Positions 14,137 through 22,480 of a DNA stretch of 64,000 nt are shown piece by piece. A program made the position numbers and the translations under genes. The notes beneath the pieces are model-generated. The model worked only from the letters and a program-made list of their open reading frames with translations. It was not told the DNA's origin and made no database searches. The DNA lies in NCBI GenBank assembly GCA_963811685.1, contig CAWESK010000021.1, forward strand, positions 124,001-188,000, written 5' to 3'. Positions within the stretch are counted from its first letter, which is position 1. Each line of letters begins with the position of its first letter. Origin of the DNA: CAIWHR01 sp963811685. GTDB taxonomy: Bacteria; Pseudomonadota; Gammaproteobacteria; Burkholderiales; Casimicrobiaceae.

Positions 14137-15525
14137 ATGTACAGGTTCGTTCTCGCGCCGTGCGCGTTCGCGCTGGCGCTCATCGTCTGCCCGTCGGCCA
14201 AAGCCGCCGGCGATGCCGATCTGGCTGAAATCCGAGAGCAGATCAGGCAATTGAAGGAAAGCTACGAAGCGCGCATCCGGGCACTGGAGGAACGGCTGCA
14301 ACAAGCCGAAACCAAAGCGGCGCCCGCGACACCCGCTCCCGAGGCGGCCCCAGCCCCAACGACCGCCGCTGGGGCGTCGTCAGCGCCTGCCGCAGGGATC
14401 GCGGCGTTCAATCCCGCGATCTCGGCCGTCCTGCAGGGTGTCTACGCCAACATGTCGCAGGACCCGAATCGCTACGCGATTGCCGGGTTCGCGCCGAGCG
14501 GCGACATCGCGCCCGCGAAACGCGGCTTCAGCATCGCCGAGTCCGAGCTCACGTTGACGGCCAACGTCGACGACAAGTTCTACGGCAATCTCACGTTCTC
14601 GCTTTCGCCGGAGAACACCGTCGAGGTCGAGGAGGCGTACGGGCTGTACACGGCGGCGCCCTATGGCCTGGCGCCGAAGTTCGGGCGCTTCCTGTCCGGC
14701 ATCGGGTACCTGAACGATCAGCACCAGCACGCGTGGGATTTCTACGACGCGCCGCTCGTCTATCAGGCATTCCTCGGCGGCCAGTACCAGAACAACGGTC
14801 TGCAGGTGAAATGGGTCGCGCCAACGGATCTCTTCGTCGAGCTCGGAGGCGAGGTCGGCAACGGCGAATCCTTCCCGGGCACCGACCGCAACAAGAACGG
14901 CATCGGCAACGGCAACGCCTACGTGCATCTGGGCGGCGACGTCGGAACAAGCAGCAGCTGGCGTGCCGGATTGTCCTATTTGCAGACCGCGGCACGAGAC
15001 CGGACGTGGACGGAGGCCGATCTCGCCGGCAACGATGCGAATCTCGCGTTCACCGGGCGCTCGCAGATCGCGATCGCGGATTTCGTCTGGAAGTGGGCGC
15101 CGAACGGCAACGCGCAGGACACCAATTTCAAATTGCAGGGCGAATATTTCTGGCGTCGCGAACACGGCGACCTGAACTTCGCTGCAACCGACGCCGCGGG
15201 CTTCATGCAAACCGGCATCTACCGCTCCGACCAGAGCGGCTTCTACGCGCAGGGGGTCTGGCAATTCATGCCGACCTGGCGTGTCGGCGCCCGGTACGAC
15301 TGGCTCAATCCGGGCAGCGTGGATTACGGAGCGAATGGCCTCTACCTCGCCAACGGCTCCTTCAATCCGCAGCGCGCGGCAGTGATGCTCGATTGGACGC
15401 CGTCGGAGTTCAGCCGTTTCCGCGTCCAGTTCCAGCAGGCGAAGCTGAAACCGGATTTCACCGACAACGAGATCTTCGTCCAGTACATCCTGACGCTCGG
15501 CGCGCACGGCGCCCACAAGTTCTGA
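14137..15525 (+). CDS. Outer-membrane beta-barrel (porin-like) protein of the zinc region
   Basis: The 462-aa protein has a signal peptide (to about residue 24, PSAKA). A short coiled coil (LAEIREQIRQLKESYEARIRALEERL cut at residue ~55) and an Ala/Pro linker follow. The rest is a barrel domain of alternating aromatic strands that ends in Phe (GAHKF), the usual terminal signature of outer-membrane proteins. A coiled coil before a barrel is common in phosphate-selective-porin-like proteins. It has no TonB box or plug that I can see. It is preceded by atggagga at good spacing and followed 15 nt later by znuA, so passage of zinc or a zinc chelate across the outer membrane is a reasonable inference. 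Confidence 0.7.
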   Translation: MYRFVLAPCAFALALIVCPSAKAAGDADLAEIREQIRQLKESYEARIRALEERLQQAETKAAPATPAPEAAPAPTTAAGASSAPAAGIAAFNPAISAVLQGVYANMSQDPNRYAIAGFAPSGDIAPAKRGFSIAESELTLTANVDDKFYGNLTFSLSPENTVEVEEAYGLYTAAPYGLAPKFGRFLSGIGYLNDQHQHAWDFYDAPLVYQAFLGGQYQNNGLQVKWVAPTDLFVELGGEVGNGESFPGTDRNKNGIGNGNAYVHLGGDVGTSSSWRAGLSYLQTAARDRTWTEADLAGNDANLAFTGRSQIAIADFVWKWAPNGNAQDTNFKLQGEYFWRREHGDLNFAATDAAGFMQTGIYRSDQSGFYAQGVWQFMPTWRVGARYDWLNPGSVDYGANGLYLANGSFNPQRAAVMLDWTPSEFSRFRVQFQQAKLKPDFTDNEIFVQYILTLGAHGAHKF

Positions 15526-15540
15526 AAGGAGCTCCCATCA

Positions 15541-16448
15541 TGGCATTTCCGATTGCGTATTTATGCTGGGCCTCGTCCTCGCGCTCGCGACCGTCCCGGC
15601 ACTTGCGGCGCTCAACGTGTTCGCCACGGTCCCGGAGTGGGGGGCGCTCGTCGACGAGCTGGGCGGCGACAAGGTCAAGGTCTACGTCGCCACCAACGCG
15701 CTCCAGGATCCGCACCACATCGAGGCGAAGCCAAGCCTCATCGCGCGCGCACGCGCGGCCGATCTCGTCGTCGCCACCGGCGCGGAGCTCGAGATCGGCT
15801 GGCTGCCGCTCGTGACGCAGCAGGCCGGCAACCCCGCGATCAAGCCGGGCAAGCCGGGCTACTTCGAGGCGGCGCCGTACGTGAATCTGCTCGACAAGCC
15901 GACGCGCCTCGACCGCGCCGAAGGCGACGTCCACCCGGGCGGCGATCCGCACATCCAGACCGATCCGCGCAACATCGGAAAAGTCGCGATGCCGCTTGCG
16001 GCGCGACTGGCCGAGCTCGATCCGGCGAATGCGGCGTGGTACCAGGCGCGCTACAAGGCCTTTTCCGAGCGCTGGAACGCCGCGATCGTGAATTGGGAGA
16101 AGCAGGCGGCGCCGCTAAAGGGCGCCAAGGTCGTCGTCCAGCACAAGGCATTCACGTACCTGAAGGCATGGCTCGGGCTCAAGCGAAGTCGCTGCGCTGG
16201 AACCGAAGCCCGGCGTCGAGCCGACGACGGCGCATCTTTCCGAAGTGCTCGAGCTCCTGCAACGCGAGCCGGCGAAGATGGTGCTGCGCGCGGCCTACCA
16301 GAACGACCGGCCGTCGCAATGGATCGCCGAGCGCGCGAAGATCAACGTCGTGACGCTGCCGTTCACCGTCGGCGGCGACGATGCGGCGAAGGATCTCTAC
16401 GGCCTCTTCGACGACACGATCGCGCGTCTCCTGAAGGGGGCGCAATGA
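15541..16448 (+). CDS. znuA: Zinc/manganese-type ABC binding protein, ZnuA-like (two frame breaks)
   Basis: This is the periplasmic metal-binding protein (cluster A-I) of a zinc importer. It begins NVFATVPEWGALVDELGGDKVKVYVA, with metal-ligand histidines in DPHHIEAKP, GGDPHIQTDP and VVQHKAFTYL. It lacks the long His-rich loop of many ZnuA proteins. A good ribosome site (aaaggagctccc) points to the ATG at 15541, but that frame leaves the mature frame before 15563, so one extra base is likely in the signal peptide. A second break near 16180 separates WLGLK from EVAALEPKPGVEPTTAHLSE. Removing both bases gives 301 aa. The stop overlaps znuB in an ATGA. Confidence 0.8.
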
Positions 16449-17212
16449 GCTTGGGCGCGGTCGAGCTTTCGATCCTGCTGCCCGCGTTCGCGGCGGGCGT
16501 CCTCGTCGCGGCGACGCACGTGCCGCTCGGCATGCAGGTACTGGCGCGCGGGATCGTGTTCATCGATCTCGCGATCGCGCAGGTCGCAGGCTGCGGCGTG
16601 CTGCTCGCCGACCAGCTGGGGTTCGAAGCCGAAGGCGTCGCCGTGCAGATCGCAGCACTCGGCGCGGCGCTGGGCGGCGCGCTGCTCCTCACGTGGACCG
16701 AGCGTATCTGGCCCGACGTCCAGGAGGCGGTGATCGGCGTCGTGTTCGTGCTGGGCGCGACGGGGAGCGTGCTGCTCCTCGCGAGCAACGTGCACGGCAG
16801 CGAGCATCTGCGCGATCTGCTCGTCGGGCAGATCCTGTGGGCGCAGCCGTCGCGTCTCGTCTGGGCGGCCGTGGTCTACGCGATCATCCTCGCGTTGTGG
16901 TTCGGCGCACGCGAGCGGCTCGGCCGCACCGGCTTCTACGTGCTGTTCGCGCTGGCCGTGACCGTGTCGGTGCAGCTCGTCGGCCTGTACCTCGTCTTCG
17001 CGACGCTGATCGTCCCGCCGCTCGCGACGCGGCGCATGACGCGCGGCCGGCTCGCTGCGTCATGGACGCTTGCAGCGGCGGGTTATGCGCTGGGACTGGT
17101 GCTGTCGACAGCGCTCGATCTGCCCAGCGGCCCGGCGATCGTCTGGGTGCTGGTCGCGCTGGCGCTTGCGCTCTATGCGTTCACGGCGCGCCGACCGACT
17201 CCGCATCGGTGA
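16445..17212 (+). CDS. znuB: Zinc/manganese-type ABC permease, ZnuB-like
   Basis: A 255-aa inner-membrane permease of the ABC-3 family with about eight hydrophobic helices, translationally coupled to znuA. The segment GMQVLARGIVFIDLAIAQVAGCGVLLAD is the conserved ABC-3 region. No ATPase of the ZnuC type lies in this operon. The next ATPase (18902-19555) is on the other strand and is LolD/MacB-like, so ZnuC must be encoded elsewhere or be supplied by another protein. Its 3' end overlaps the convergent DUF3299 gene by 32 bp. Confidence 0.85.
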   Translation: MSLGAVELSILLPAFAAGVLVAATHVPLGMQVLARGIVFIDLAIAQVAGCGVLLADQLGFEAEGVAVQIAALGAALGGALLLTWTERIWPDVQEAVIGVVFVLGATGSVLLLASNVHGSEHLRDLLVGQILWAQPSRLVWAAVVYAIILALWFGARERLGRTGFYVLFALAVTVSVQLVGLYLVFATLIVPPLATRRMTRGRLAASWTLAAAGYALGLVLSTALDLPSGPAIVWVLVALALALYAFTARRPTPHR

Positions 17213-17684
17213 GGCGGTACAGCACGCCGGTCGGGTCGTCCTTCAGCACGACGAATTTGCCCGACACGACGATCGGCTCGAAGCCGTACTTGACGGGCGT
17301 CTTGGCAATCACTTCGACCATGGCGTCCGGCCCCGCCGGCAGGCAGAACGCGCAATGCGGCGGCACTGCGGTAAGCAGGAAATGCTGTTGCTTGTCGCCC
17401 ATGTCCAGCGGAACAATGAAGCCTTCGACCCGGGCGCTCTTCTTGTCGAGAAGCAGGATCTCCTTCGAGAACTCCGCGACCATCCTGCCGTTCTCCTTGA
17501 CCGGCTGCACCTGCGCGAGCGTGCGCCAGGAGACGACGCCGGCGCGCTCGGGCAGCAGCGTCTGGCTGTAATCGGCGGCGCTCGGGAGACCGTTCGGCGG
17601 AATGTCGGTCGTCAGCGCGCGCGCCGATAGCGCGGCGAGGAAGAGGACGGCGACGACGAAAGCGGCGGACGCGGTTCGCAACAT
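17181..17684 (-). CDS. DUF3299 periplasmic protein
   Basis: A 167-aa exported protein with a signal peptide (MLRTASAAFVVAVLFLAALSARA) and the DUF3299 core: VEGFIVPLDMG, HFLLTAVPPHCAFCLPAGPDAMVEV and LYRLTDAESV. HCAFC may bind metal. In Pseudomonas aeruginosa the equivalent gene (PA4066) lies in a zinc-repressed cluster with an ABC ATPase and an FtsX-like permease, the same arrangement as here. It follows the permease by 5 nt. I chose the ATG at 17684, since the longer open frame lacks a signal peptide. Confidence 0.78.
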   Translation of the reverse strand: MLRTASAAFVVAVLFLAALSARALTTDIPPNGLPSAADYSQTLLPERAGVVSWRTLAQVQPVKENGRMVAEFSKEILLLDKKSARVEGFIVPLDMGDKQQHFLLTAVPPHCAFCLPAGPDAMVEVIAKTPVKYGFEPIVVSGKFVVLKDDPTGVLYRLTDAESVGAP

Positions 17685-17689
17685 GGGCG

Positions 17690-18905
17690 TCACCCATCGG
17701 CAAGCGTGGCGGCGACGTCGAGACGATACGCGCGCCAGGCGGGGATCAGGGTGGCCATTATACCCACGCCGAGCGCAAGTGCCGCCACCGCCCATTCCTC
17801 CGGACGAAACACGCGGGCGCCCGCCTCGAGCGGCGCCGCGGCCGGAAGCCAGGTGCCGATGTTCGCCGTGACGAGGTGCGCGAACGCGAGGCCGACCACG
17901 AGCCCGACGGCGGCGAGCAGCACGCTTTCGCAGAGCAGCACCGCGGCGATCGTTCCGCGCGAGGCTCCCAGCGCGCGCATGATCGCAAGATCGTACCGGC
18001 GCTCGTCGAGCGCCTGCGTCAGCGCGACGAAAAGACCCAGCGCCGACGCCGCGATCAGCAGCAGCGCGAAGGCGCGGACCACGTCGGTGCCCACGCCGAA
18101 GACCGTCATCAGCCGCGCGCTTTCGAACGCGGGCGAGGCGGACTGCAGCACGGTCTCCGCGTTGATCTGCCGCGGCAGGCTCACGGCGGCCAGCGGACTC
18201 CTGTATTTGACCAGCGCAAGCGTCACCTCGCGTTGCGGCAACGAGCGGCCGGCCGTGCCGTTGTCGTCCGCTTCGTCTTCATCGTGATGATGCTCGTGCA
18301 CCTTCCATACACTATCGATGCCGGTCAGCACGAGACGGTCGATCACCGTTCCTGTCGGCGCGAGGACGCCGACGACCGCATAGCGTGAATCCTCGTGCAT
18401 GCCGCCGCCCTCGGCGAGCCCATGCGAGCCCGCGAACGTCGCGCCGACCGCAAGTCCGGTCGCCCGGGCGACGTCGCTGCCGAGCACCGCTTCGAGAGGA
18501 GCGGACCACAGGCGACCCGCCGCCAGCGTCGCCCGATAATGCGCGGCGAACGCGGGTTCCGTGCCGACAATGCGAAAGCCACGGAAGCTGTCGCCGAGCG
18601 CGAGCGGAATCACTTCGCGCACGAGCGGATTCGCGCGCAGCGATTCCACTGCCGCGAGCGGAATGTTGCCCGGTGGGACGTCGGCGTGATAGACGCCGGC
18701 GAGCACGAGTTGCAGCGGGCTCCCTTTGGCGCCGACGACGAGATCGATGCCGGCGGCTTCGCGCGCAAGCCGGTGTGTCGAGCTCGTCCGACAGCAGGAT
18801 CACCAGCGTGATCGTCGCCACGCCGACGGCGAGCAGCAGCACGTTGAGGAACGTCGCCAGCGGGCGCCGGCTCGCATAAGCCCACGCGAGGCGCAGCACG
18901 TTCAC
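17690..18905 (-). CDS. FtsX-like ABC permease with His-rich loop (one frame break)
   Basis: A MacB/LolCE-type permease: an N-terminal helix (MNVLRLAWAYASRRPLATFL), a large periplasmic domain and three C-terminal helices. The periplasmic domain carries an acidic His-rich loop, VHEHHHDEDEADD, suggesting metal binding. The GTG start at 18905 overlaps the ATPase stop (GTGA). The frame breaks near 18773, between DELDT and RLAREAAGIDLVVGAKG. Removing one base gives 404 aa. With the ATPase and the DUF3299 protein it matches the PA4064-PA4066-type zinc-responsive system. Lipoprotein export is the alternative role for this permease class. Confidence 0.78.
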
Positions 18906-19555
18906 GCGGCGACCGCCAGCGGCCGCGCCGGCAGCGTGTGCGTATGCGGAAGCAGCGGCCGCACGCGCGCGTCGTGCGACGCCACGACCAGCGTCGCGTT
19001 GACGGCCATCGCCTGCGCCCGCAGGAGCTCCAGCGCGGACGCCGCATGCAGGTCGTCGAGATTCGCGGTCGGCTCGTCGGCCAGAACCACCGCCGGACGG
19101 TTGACGACGGCACGGGCGATCGCGACCCGCTGCGCCTGTCCCTGCGACAGCGCTCGCGGAAACCGCAGCGCGAGATCGTCGATCCCGACGGCGGCGAGCA
19201 TCTCGCGCACCCGGTCCGGCTCGTCCGGCAACCCGGCGAGATGCTGCGCGAGACGCAGGTTGTCGCGGACGTTGAGCGCGCCGACGAGATGCAGCCGCTG
19301 CGGCACGAGGCCTACGGTGCGTCCGCGCCACCGGTCGCGCGCGCTGCCGGCGAGCTTGCCGACGTCGGTCCCGGCGACGATCACTTCACCGGCGGTGGGT
19401 GTCGTCAAGCCGGCGAGAATATGCAGCAGCGTCGACTTCCCGCTCCCGGACGGGCCGGCCAGCAGCCAGTGCTCCCCCGCCGCGGCCCGCCACTCCGCAA
19501 CGCGCAGCACGAGCGTCGCGCCGTACCTCTGCTCGATGCCATGGAGCGAGAACAT
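18902..19555 (-). CDS. LolD/MacB-like ABC ATPase of the zinc-associated trio
   Basis: A 217-aa ATPase with Walker A GPSGSGKST, Walker B VVLADEPTANLD and the switch His in VASHDAR. The signature is LSQGQAQR instead of LSGGQ, which is frequent in this subgroup. It is first in the minus-strand trio and coupled to the permease by a GTGA overlap. A role in powering a metal-linked or lipoprotein-linked periplasmic step is inferred from the cluster; the sequence does not show its substrate. Confidence 0.82.
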   Translation of the reverse strand: MFSLHGIEQRYGATLVLRVAEWRAAAGEHWLLAGPSGSGKSTLLHILAGLTTPTAGEVIVAGTDVGKLAGSARDRWRGRTVGLVPQRLHLVGALNVRDNLRLAQHLAGLPDEPDRVREMLAAVGIDDLALRFPRALSQGQAQRVAIARAVVNRPAVVLADEPTANLDDLHAASALELLRAQAMAVNATLVVASHDARVRPLLPHTHTLPARPLAVAA

Positions 19556-19589
19556 CCGGCAATGTTACCCGCTCGCTCCACTCGGCAGA

Positions 19590-20606
19590 TTACAGGTCGC
19601 GCCCGATCGCCCGCGCCACCGCGCGGAGCTCGCCCATCAGCGCCGCGAATTCGGAGGGAGTGAGCGCCTGGTCGGCGTCGCACCACGCGTCCTTCGGGTT
19701 CGGATGGATCTCGATCAGCAGCCCGTCGGCACCCGCGGCGACGGCCGCCCGCGACAGCGCCGCGACCATCCAGGCCTTGCCGCCCGCGTGCGACGGGTCG
19801 ACGATCACCGGCAGGTGCGTCTCGCGCTTCATCACGGGGATCGCCGTCACGTCGAGCACGTTGCGGTAGGCGGTCTCGAATGTCCGGATGCCTCGCTCGC
19901 AGAAGATGATGTTGTGGTTGCCGCCGGCGGCGATGTACTCCGCCGCCATCAGCCACTCGGCGATCGTCGCGCTCATCCCGCGCTTCAGGATCACCGGCGT
20001 CGTCACCTGCCCGACCGCCTTCAGCAGATCGAAGTTCTGCATGTTGCGGGTGCCGATCTGGATGACGTCGACGCCGTGCTCGAGGAACGTGTCCAGCATG
20101 CGCACGTCCATGAGCTCGGTGACGATCGGCAGCGCGCGCGCGCCGGCCGCGTTCTTGAGGAGCTTGAGGCCATCGACGCCCTTCCCCTGGAAAGCATAGG
20201 GCGACGTGCGCGGCTTGAACGCGCCGCCGCGCATCAGGCGCGCGCCGCCCGCCGCCACGCCGTCGGCCGCCGCGGCCATCTGCTCGTCGGTCTCGACCGA
20301 GCACGGGCCGGCGATGACCTGGACCGTGTTGCCGCCGAACGGCATGCCGCCGGCGACCACGATCGTGTTGGACTTGTGCCACTCGCGCGCGACGAGCTTG
20401 TACGGCTTCACGATGTGCATCGACTTCTCGACGCCGGTCATCGGATCGAACATCTCCGGATCGAGCTTGCGTTCGTCGCCGACGGCGCCGATCAGCGTCC
20501 GCTCGGTGCCGCGCGAAATGTGCACGTCGAGACCGTGGGCGCGGATCTTCGCCTCGACGGCGGCGATCGCCGCGTCGTCCGCGTCAGGCTGCATCACGAT
20601 GATCAT
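19590..20606 (-). CDS. aroF: 3-deoxy-7-phosphoheptulonate (DAHP) synthase, AroA/KdsA-like class
   Basis: DAHP synthase condenses phosphoenolpyruvate and erythrose 4-phosphate in the first step of the shikimate pathway. The 338-aa protein is the type I-beta form. Its N-terminal ferredoxin-like regulatory domain (about 1-70, MIIVMQPDADDAAIAAVEAKI) is followed by the TIM barrel with AGPCSVE, RGGAFKPRTSPYAFQG, IQIGTRNMQNF, LKRGMSAT and VDPSHAGGK. The ribosome site ggagagg precedes the ATG at 20606. Directly upstream lie an intrinsic terminator and a leader peptide rich in Phe, Tyr and Trp, so expression is probably attenuated when aromatic amino acids are plentiful. Confidence 0.92.
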   Translation of the reverse strand: MIIVMQPDADDAAIAAVEAKIRAHGLDVHISRGTERTLIGAVGDERKLDPEMFDPMTGVEKSMHIVKPYKLVAREWHKSNTIVVAGGMPFGGNTVQVIAGPCSVETDEQMAAAADGVAAGGARLMRGGAFKPRTSPYAFQGKGVDGLKLLKNAAGARALPIVTELMDVRMLDTFLEHGVDVIQIGTRNMQNFDLLKAVGQVTTPVILKRGMSATIAEWLMAAEYIAAGGNHNIIFCERGIRTFETAYRNVLDVTAIPVMKRETHLPVIVDPSHAGGKAWMVAALSRAAVAAGADGLLIEIHPNPKDAWCDADQALTPSEFAALMGELRAVARAIGRDL

Positions 20607-20620
20607 GGTGTCCTCTCCGA

Positions 20621-20653
20621 TAAAAAAATCGGGCGGCCTTTTGGGGCCGCCCG
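20621..20653 (-). terminator. Attenuator terminator in the aroF leader
   Basis: On the minus strand a 9-bp perfect stem (cgggcggcc / ggccgcccg, loop of 6) is followed by a run of seven U. It lies 15 nt before the aroF start and 24 nt after the leader-peptide stop. A terminator ahead of a gene in its own transcript is the hallmark of attenuation. Confidence 0.8.
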
Positions 20654-20677
20654 ACGCTTCTGAAGAATGGATTGCTG

Positions 20678-20788
20678 CTAAGCGCGAACGCGGCCCGGGG
20701 TCGTTGCCCAGAAATAGAACGCATAGCCCGCCGACCGCGACGCGCGGGACGGGAGCGACAGCGAAACCAAGGATCGGATGCGCAGCAT
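20678..20788 (-). CDS. Aromatic-rich leader peptide of aroF
   Basis: This short frame encodes 36 residues and contains GYAFYFW (residues 21-27): two Tyr, two Phe and one Trp within six codons. It stops at 20678, just before the attenuator hairpin. Scarcity of any charged aromatic tRNA would stall the ribosome over this cluster and could favour an alternative fold that prevents termination. The ribosome site is weak. The support is composition and position; no homologue is known to me by name. Confidence 0.65.
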   Translation of the reverse strand: MLRIRSLVSLSLPSRASRSAGYAFYFWATTPGRVRA

Positions 20789-20851
20789 GGAAGCCAGTCT
20801 AGCGGCAATTCGCGGCGCGCACAATCGGCGCCGCGGAAAGTCGCTCGGCGG

Positions 20852-21757
20852 TCAGGAATTGCCCTCGCGCCACGTCGCAATCTCGCGCTCGATCGCTTCG
20901 GCCACGTAGGCGCGAAGGATCTGCCCGACCTCCCGGTTGATCGTCGTCACGAGGTCGGCGCTGGCGCGGTCGACGATCGGCTGCAGCCGGGCCGCGAGCT
21001 CGCCGTGCAATCCGGTGTCGGTAAAGATGTCGATCCGCTGCAGCACCTGCATCCGGATCTCTTCCGCGAGGCCTTCCCACTGGTCGCCATCGGGAACTCT
21101 CGACGGCGCCACCTCGGGAACCGGCGGCGGCGCTGGCATCTCCTCGGCGGCGGGTGGCGCGGGGGCGGCAGGAGCGGCGTCCGACGGCGTGAGCTCCCGC
21201 TCGAACGCGGCTTCGGCGGCCGGCGTGCCGAGCATCGCATCGAATCCCGGGTCGCTCGCCGGTGGCGGCTCCGCAGGTTTCCCCACGAGCGTGCCCGCGA
21301 CCTTGGCGAAAACCGCGGCCGACGCCGTCGCCGGCGCCTCCGCGTGTTCCGGGGACAGCGCCGGCGCACGATCAGCGGGCGCGTCCTGCGCCGATGCGAG
21401 CGGCGAGGCACGCGACGTCGACGGCGGAACGACGGCGAGCGTATCCGGGTCCGGGCCCGTGATGCTGGCCTTCCCCATGTCGACCTCGAGCCAGCGCGAC
21501 ACTTCGTCATCGTCGTCAGGCAGCGGCTGGATCGACAGCTCCTCCACCGCATCCATGAGCTCGGGGACGTCGTCGTCTTCGGGCTCGAATCGCGGCGGGG
21601 GCGCACGGGATGGCGTCGGCGATTCGCGCACCACCGGATGCGAGGCGGCAACCGCGACTTCGTCCGTCAATTCCGGAATGTCGGCTTCGAATTCGCGTCC
21701 GCGATTGCGGCGCATCAGCGCGTCGGCCTGCTCGAGCAGTTCGCGTGCGGTAGGCAT
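20852..21757 (-). CDS. Acidic Pro/Ala-rich protein, DUF2486-like
   Basis: A 301-aa cytoplasmic-looking protein. It has an N-terminal conserved block (MPTARELLEQADALMRRNR, then ADIPELTDEVA and DDDVPELMDAVEE), a long low-complexity acidic and Ala/Pro-rich middle, and a conserved helical C-terminus (about 220-301, LQRIDIFTDTGLHGELAARL... and AEAIEREIATW). Proteins like this (DUF2486) follow holC in many Burkholderiales; the function is unknown. The C-terminal helix block with its Pro/Ala linker suggests protein interaction. Its start codon directly abuts the inverted-repeat element at 21759, so that element forms its entire leader. Confidence 0.6.
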   Translation of the reverse strand: MPTARELLEQADALMRRNRGREFEADIPELTDEVAVAASHPVVRESPTPSRAPPPRFEPEDDDVPELMDAVEELSIQPLPDDDDEVSRWLEVDMGKASITGPDPDTLAVVPPSTSRASPLASAQDAPADRAPALSPEHAEAPATASAAVFAKVAGTLVGKPAEPPPASDPGFDAMLGTPAAEAAFERELTPSDAAPAAPAPPAAEEMPAPPPVPEVAPSRVPDGDQWEGLAEEIRMQVLQRIDIFTDTGLHGELAARLQPIVDRASADLVTTINREVGQILRAYVAEAIEREIATWREGNS

Positions 21758-21758
21758 C

Positions 21759-22027
21759 AGGGCCTGTTCACGCCATGGGCGCAAACGCGAACGGGCGGCA
21801 TGGGCCGCCAATCAAGGCGGACGACGAAGCGAAGACCGGGCGTCTTCGCGAGGAGGACAACGCAGAGTGGCGGCGCAAGGCGCCCGTTCCCTTCGGGTTG
21901 CTGCCGAAAATGCCCATCGCGGCGTTGCAAAGTCTCGCCGGGTTCACGACCCGCCTTCGCCTTTGCGCCTTGCGCTGGGCATTTTCGACTGTGCAACGCG
22001 TTTGTGTCCATGGCGTGAACAGGCCCT
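21759..22027. repeat. MITE-like element with 31-bp terminal inverted repeats
   Basis: Both ends carry the same 20-mer in opposite orientation (agggcctgttcacgccatgg at 21759, its complement ending at 22027). The match extends to 31 bp with two mismatches. Internal complementary arms are also present: cgaaaatgccca (21905-21916) with tgggcattttcg (21976-21987), and gcgcaaggcg (21873-21882) with cgccttgcgc (21966-21975). There is no transposase and no clear target duplication. The open frames crossing it look spurious. It fills exactly the gap between holC and the DUF2486-like gene, so its RNA would be highly folded within that mRNA. Confidence 0.7.
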
Positions 22028-22033
22028 CGCGCG

Positions 22034-22459
22034 TCAGGCGCGCTCCGCCAGGTTGTGCGACCTCACTTCGTAGCCCCGTGCCTTGTAGAACTTCCAGCGC
22101 TCGCGGCCAGCGGCGGCTTCGTTTTCATCGGTGCCGATCACCTCGACCAGCCGCTCGAACCGCGAAAAGAACGGCGGCGGCGATGGGTGCAAATTGACGA
22201 GCACCGCGGCCGGCCCGTCATGCGTGAGCGCGTGGTCCACCAGGACCGGCGTTTCGGCCGCGAGCGCGCTGTCGAGCCGGCAGTGCGGGACGAATCCGAG
22301 CGCCGGCCATTGCCACAGGAAGCGATCGAGCCGGTCGGTCGCCTCCGGATCCGGCGTCAGCACGCGGGCGCTGCCGTGCTGCGCCCATGCCTTCGCGATG
22401 AGCTTCGCGGCAACCTCGAAGCGGTCCGTGCAGTGGGTGTAGAAGTCGATCGTCGTCAT
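22034..22459 (-). CDS. holC: DNA polymerase III chi subunit HolC
   Basis: HolC links the clamp loader (through psi) to single-stranded DNA-binding protein at the replication fork. The 141-aa protein begins MTTIDFYTHCTDRFEVAAKLIAKAW and keeps the fold landmarks LDRFLWQW, FVPHC and the C-terminal WKFYKARGYEVRSHNL. I start at 22459, although a GTG nine bases upstream is also in frame. It follows pepA by 21 nt, the usual proteobacterial pairing. Confidence 0.9.
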   Translation of the reverse strand: MTTIDFYTHCTDRFEVAAKLIAKAWAQHGSARVLTPDPEATDRLDRFLWQWPALGFVPHCRLDSALAAETPVLVDHALTHDGPAAVLVNLHPSPPPFFSRFERLVEVIGTDENEAAAGRERWKFYKARGYEVRSHNLAERA

Positions 22460-22480
22460 TGCGCCCACCGGAAGGCGGCG

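Noticed and set aside
15563..17212. An apparent single ZnuA-ZnuB fusion of 549 residues
   Set aside because: The middle (after WLGLK) is out-of-frame znuA. The true znuA frame ends at 16448 and overlaps the znuB start in an ATGA.
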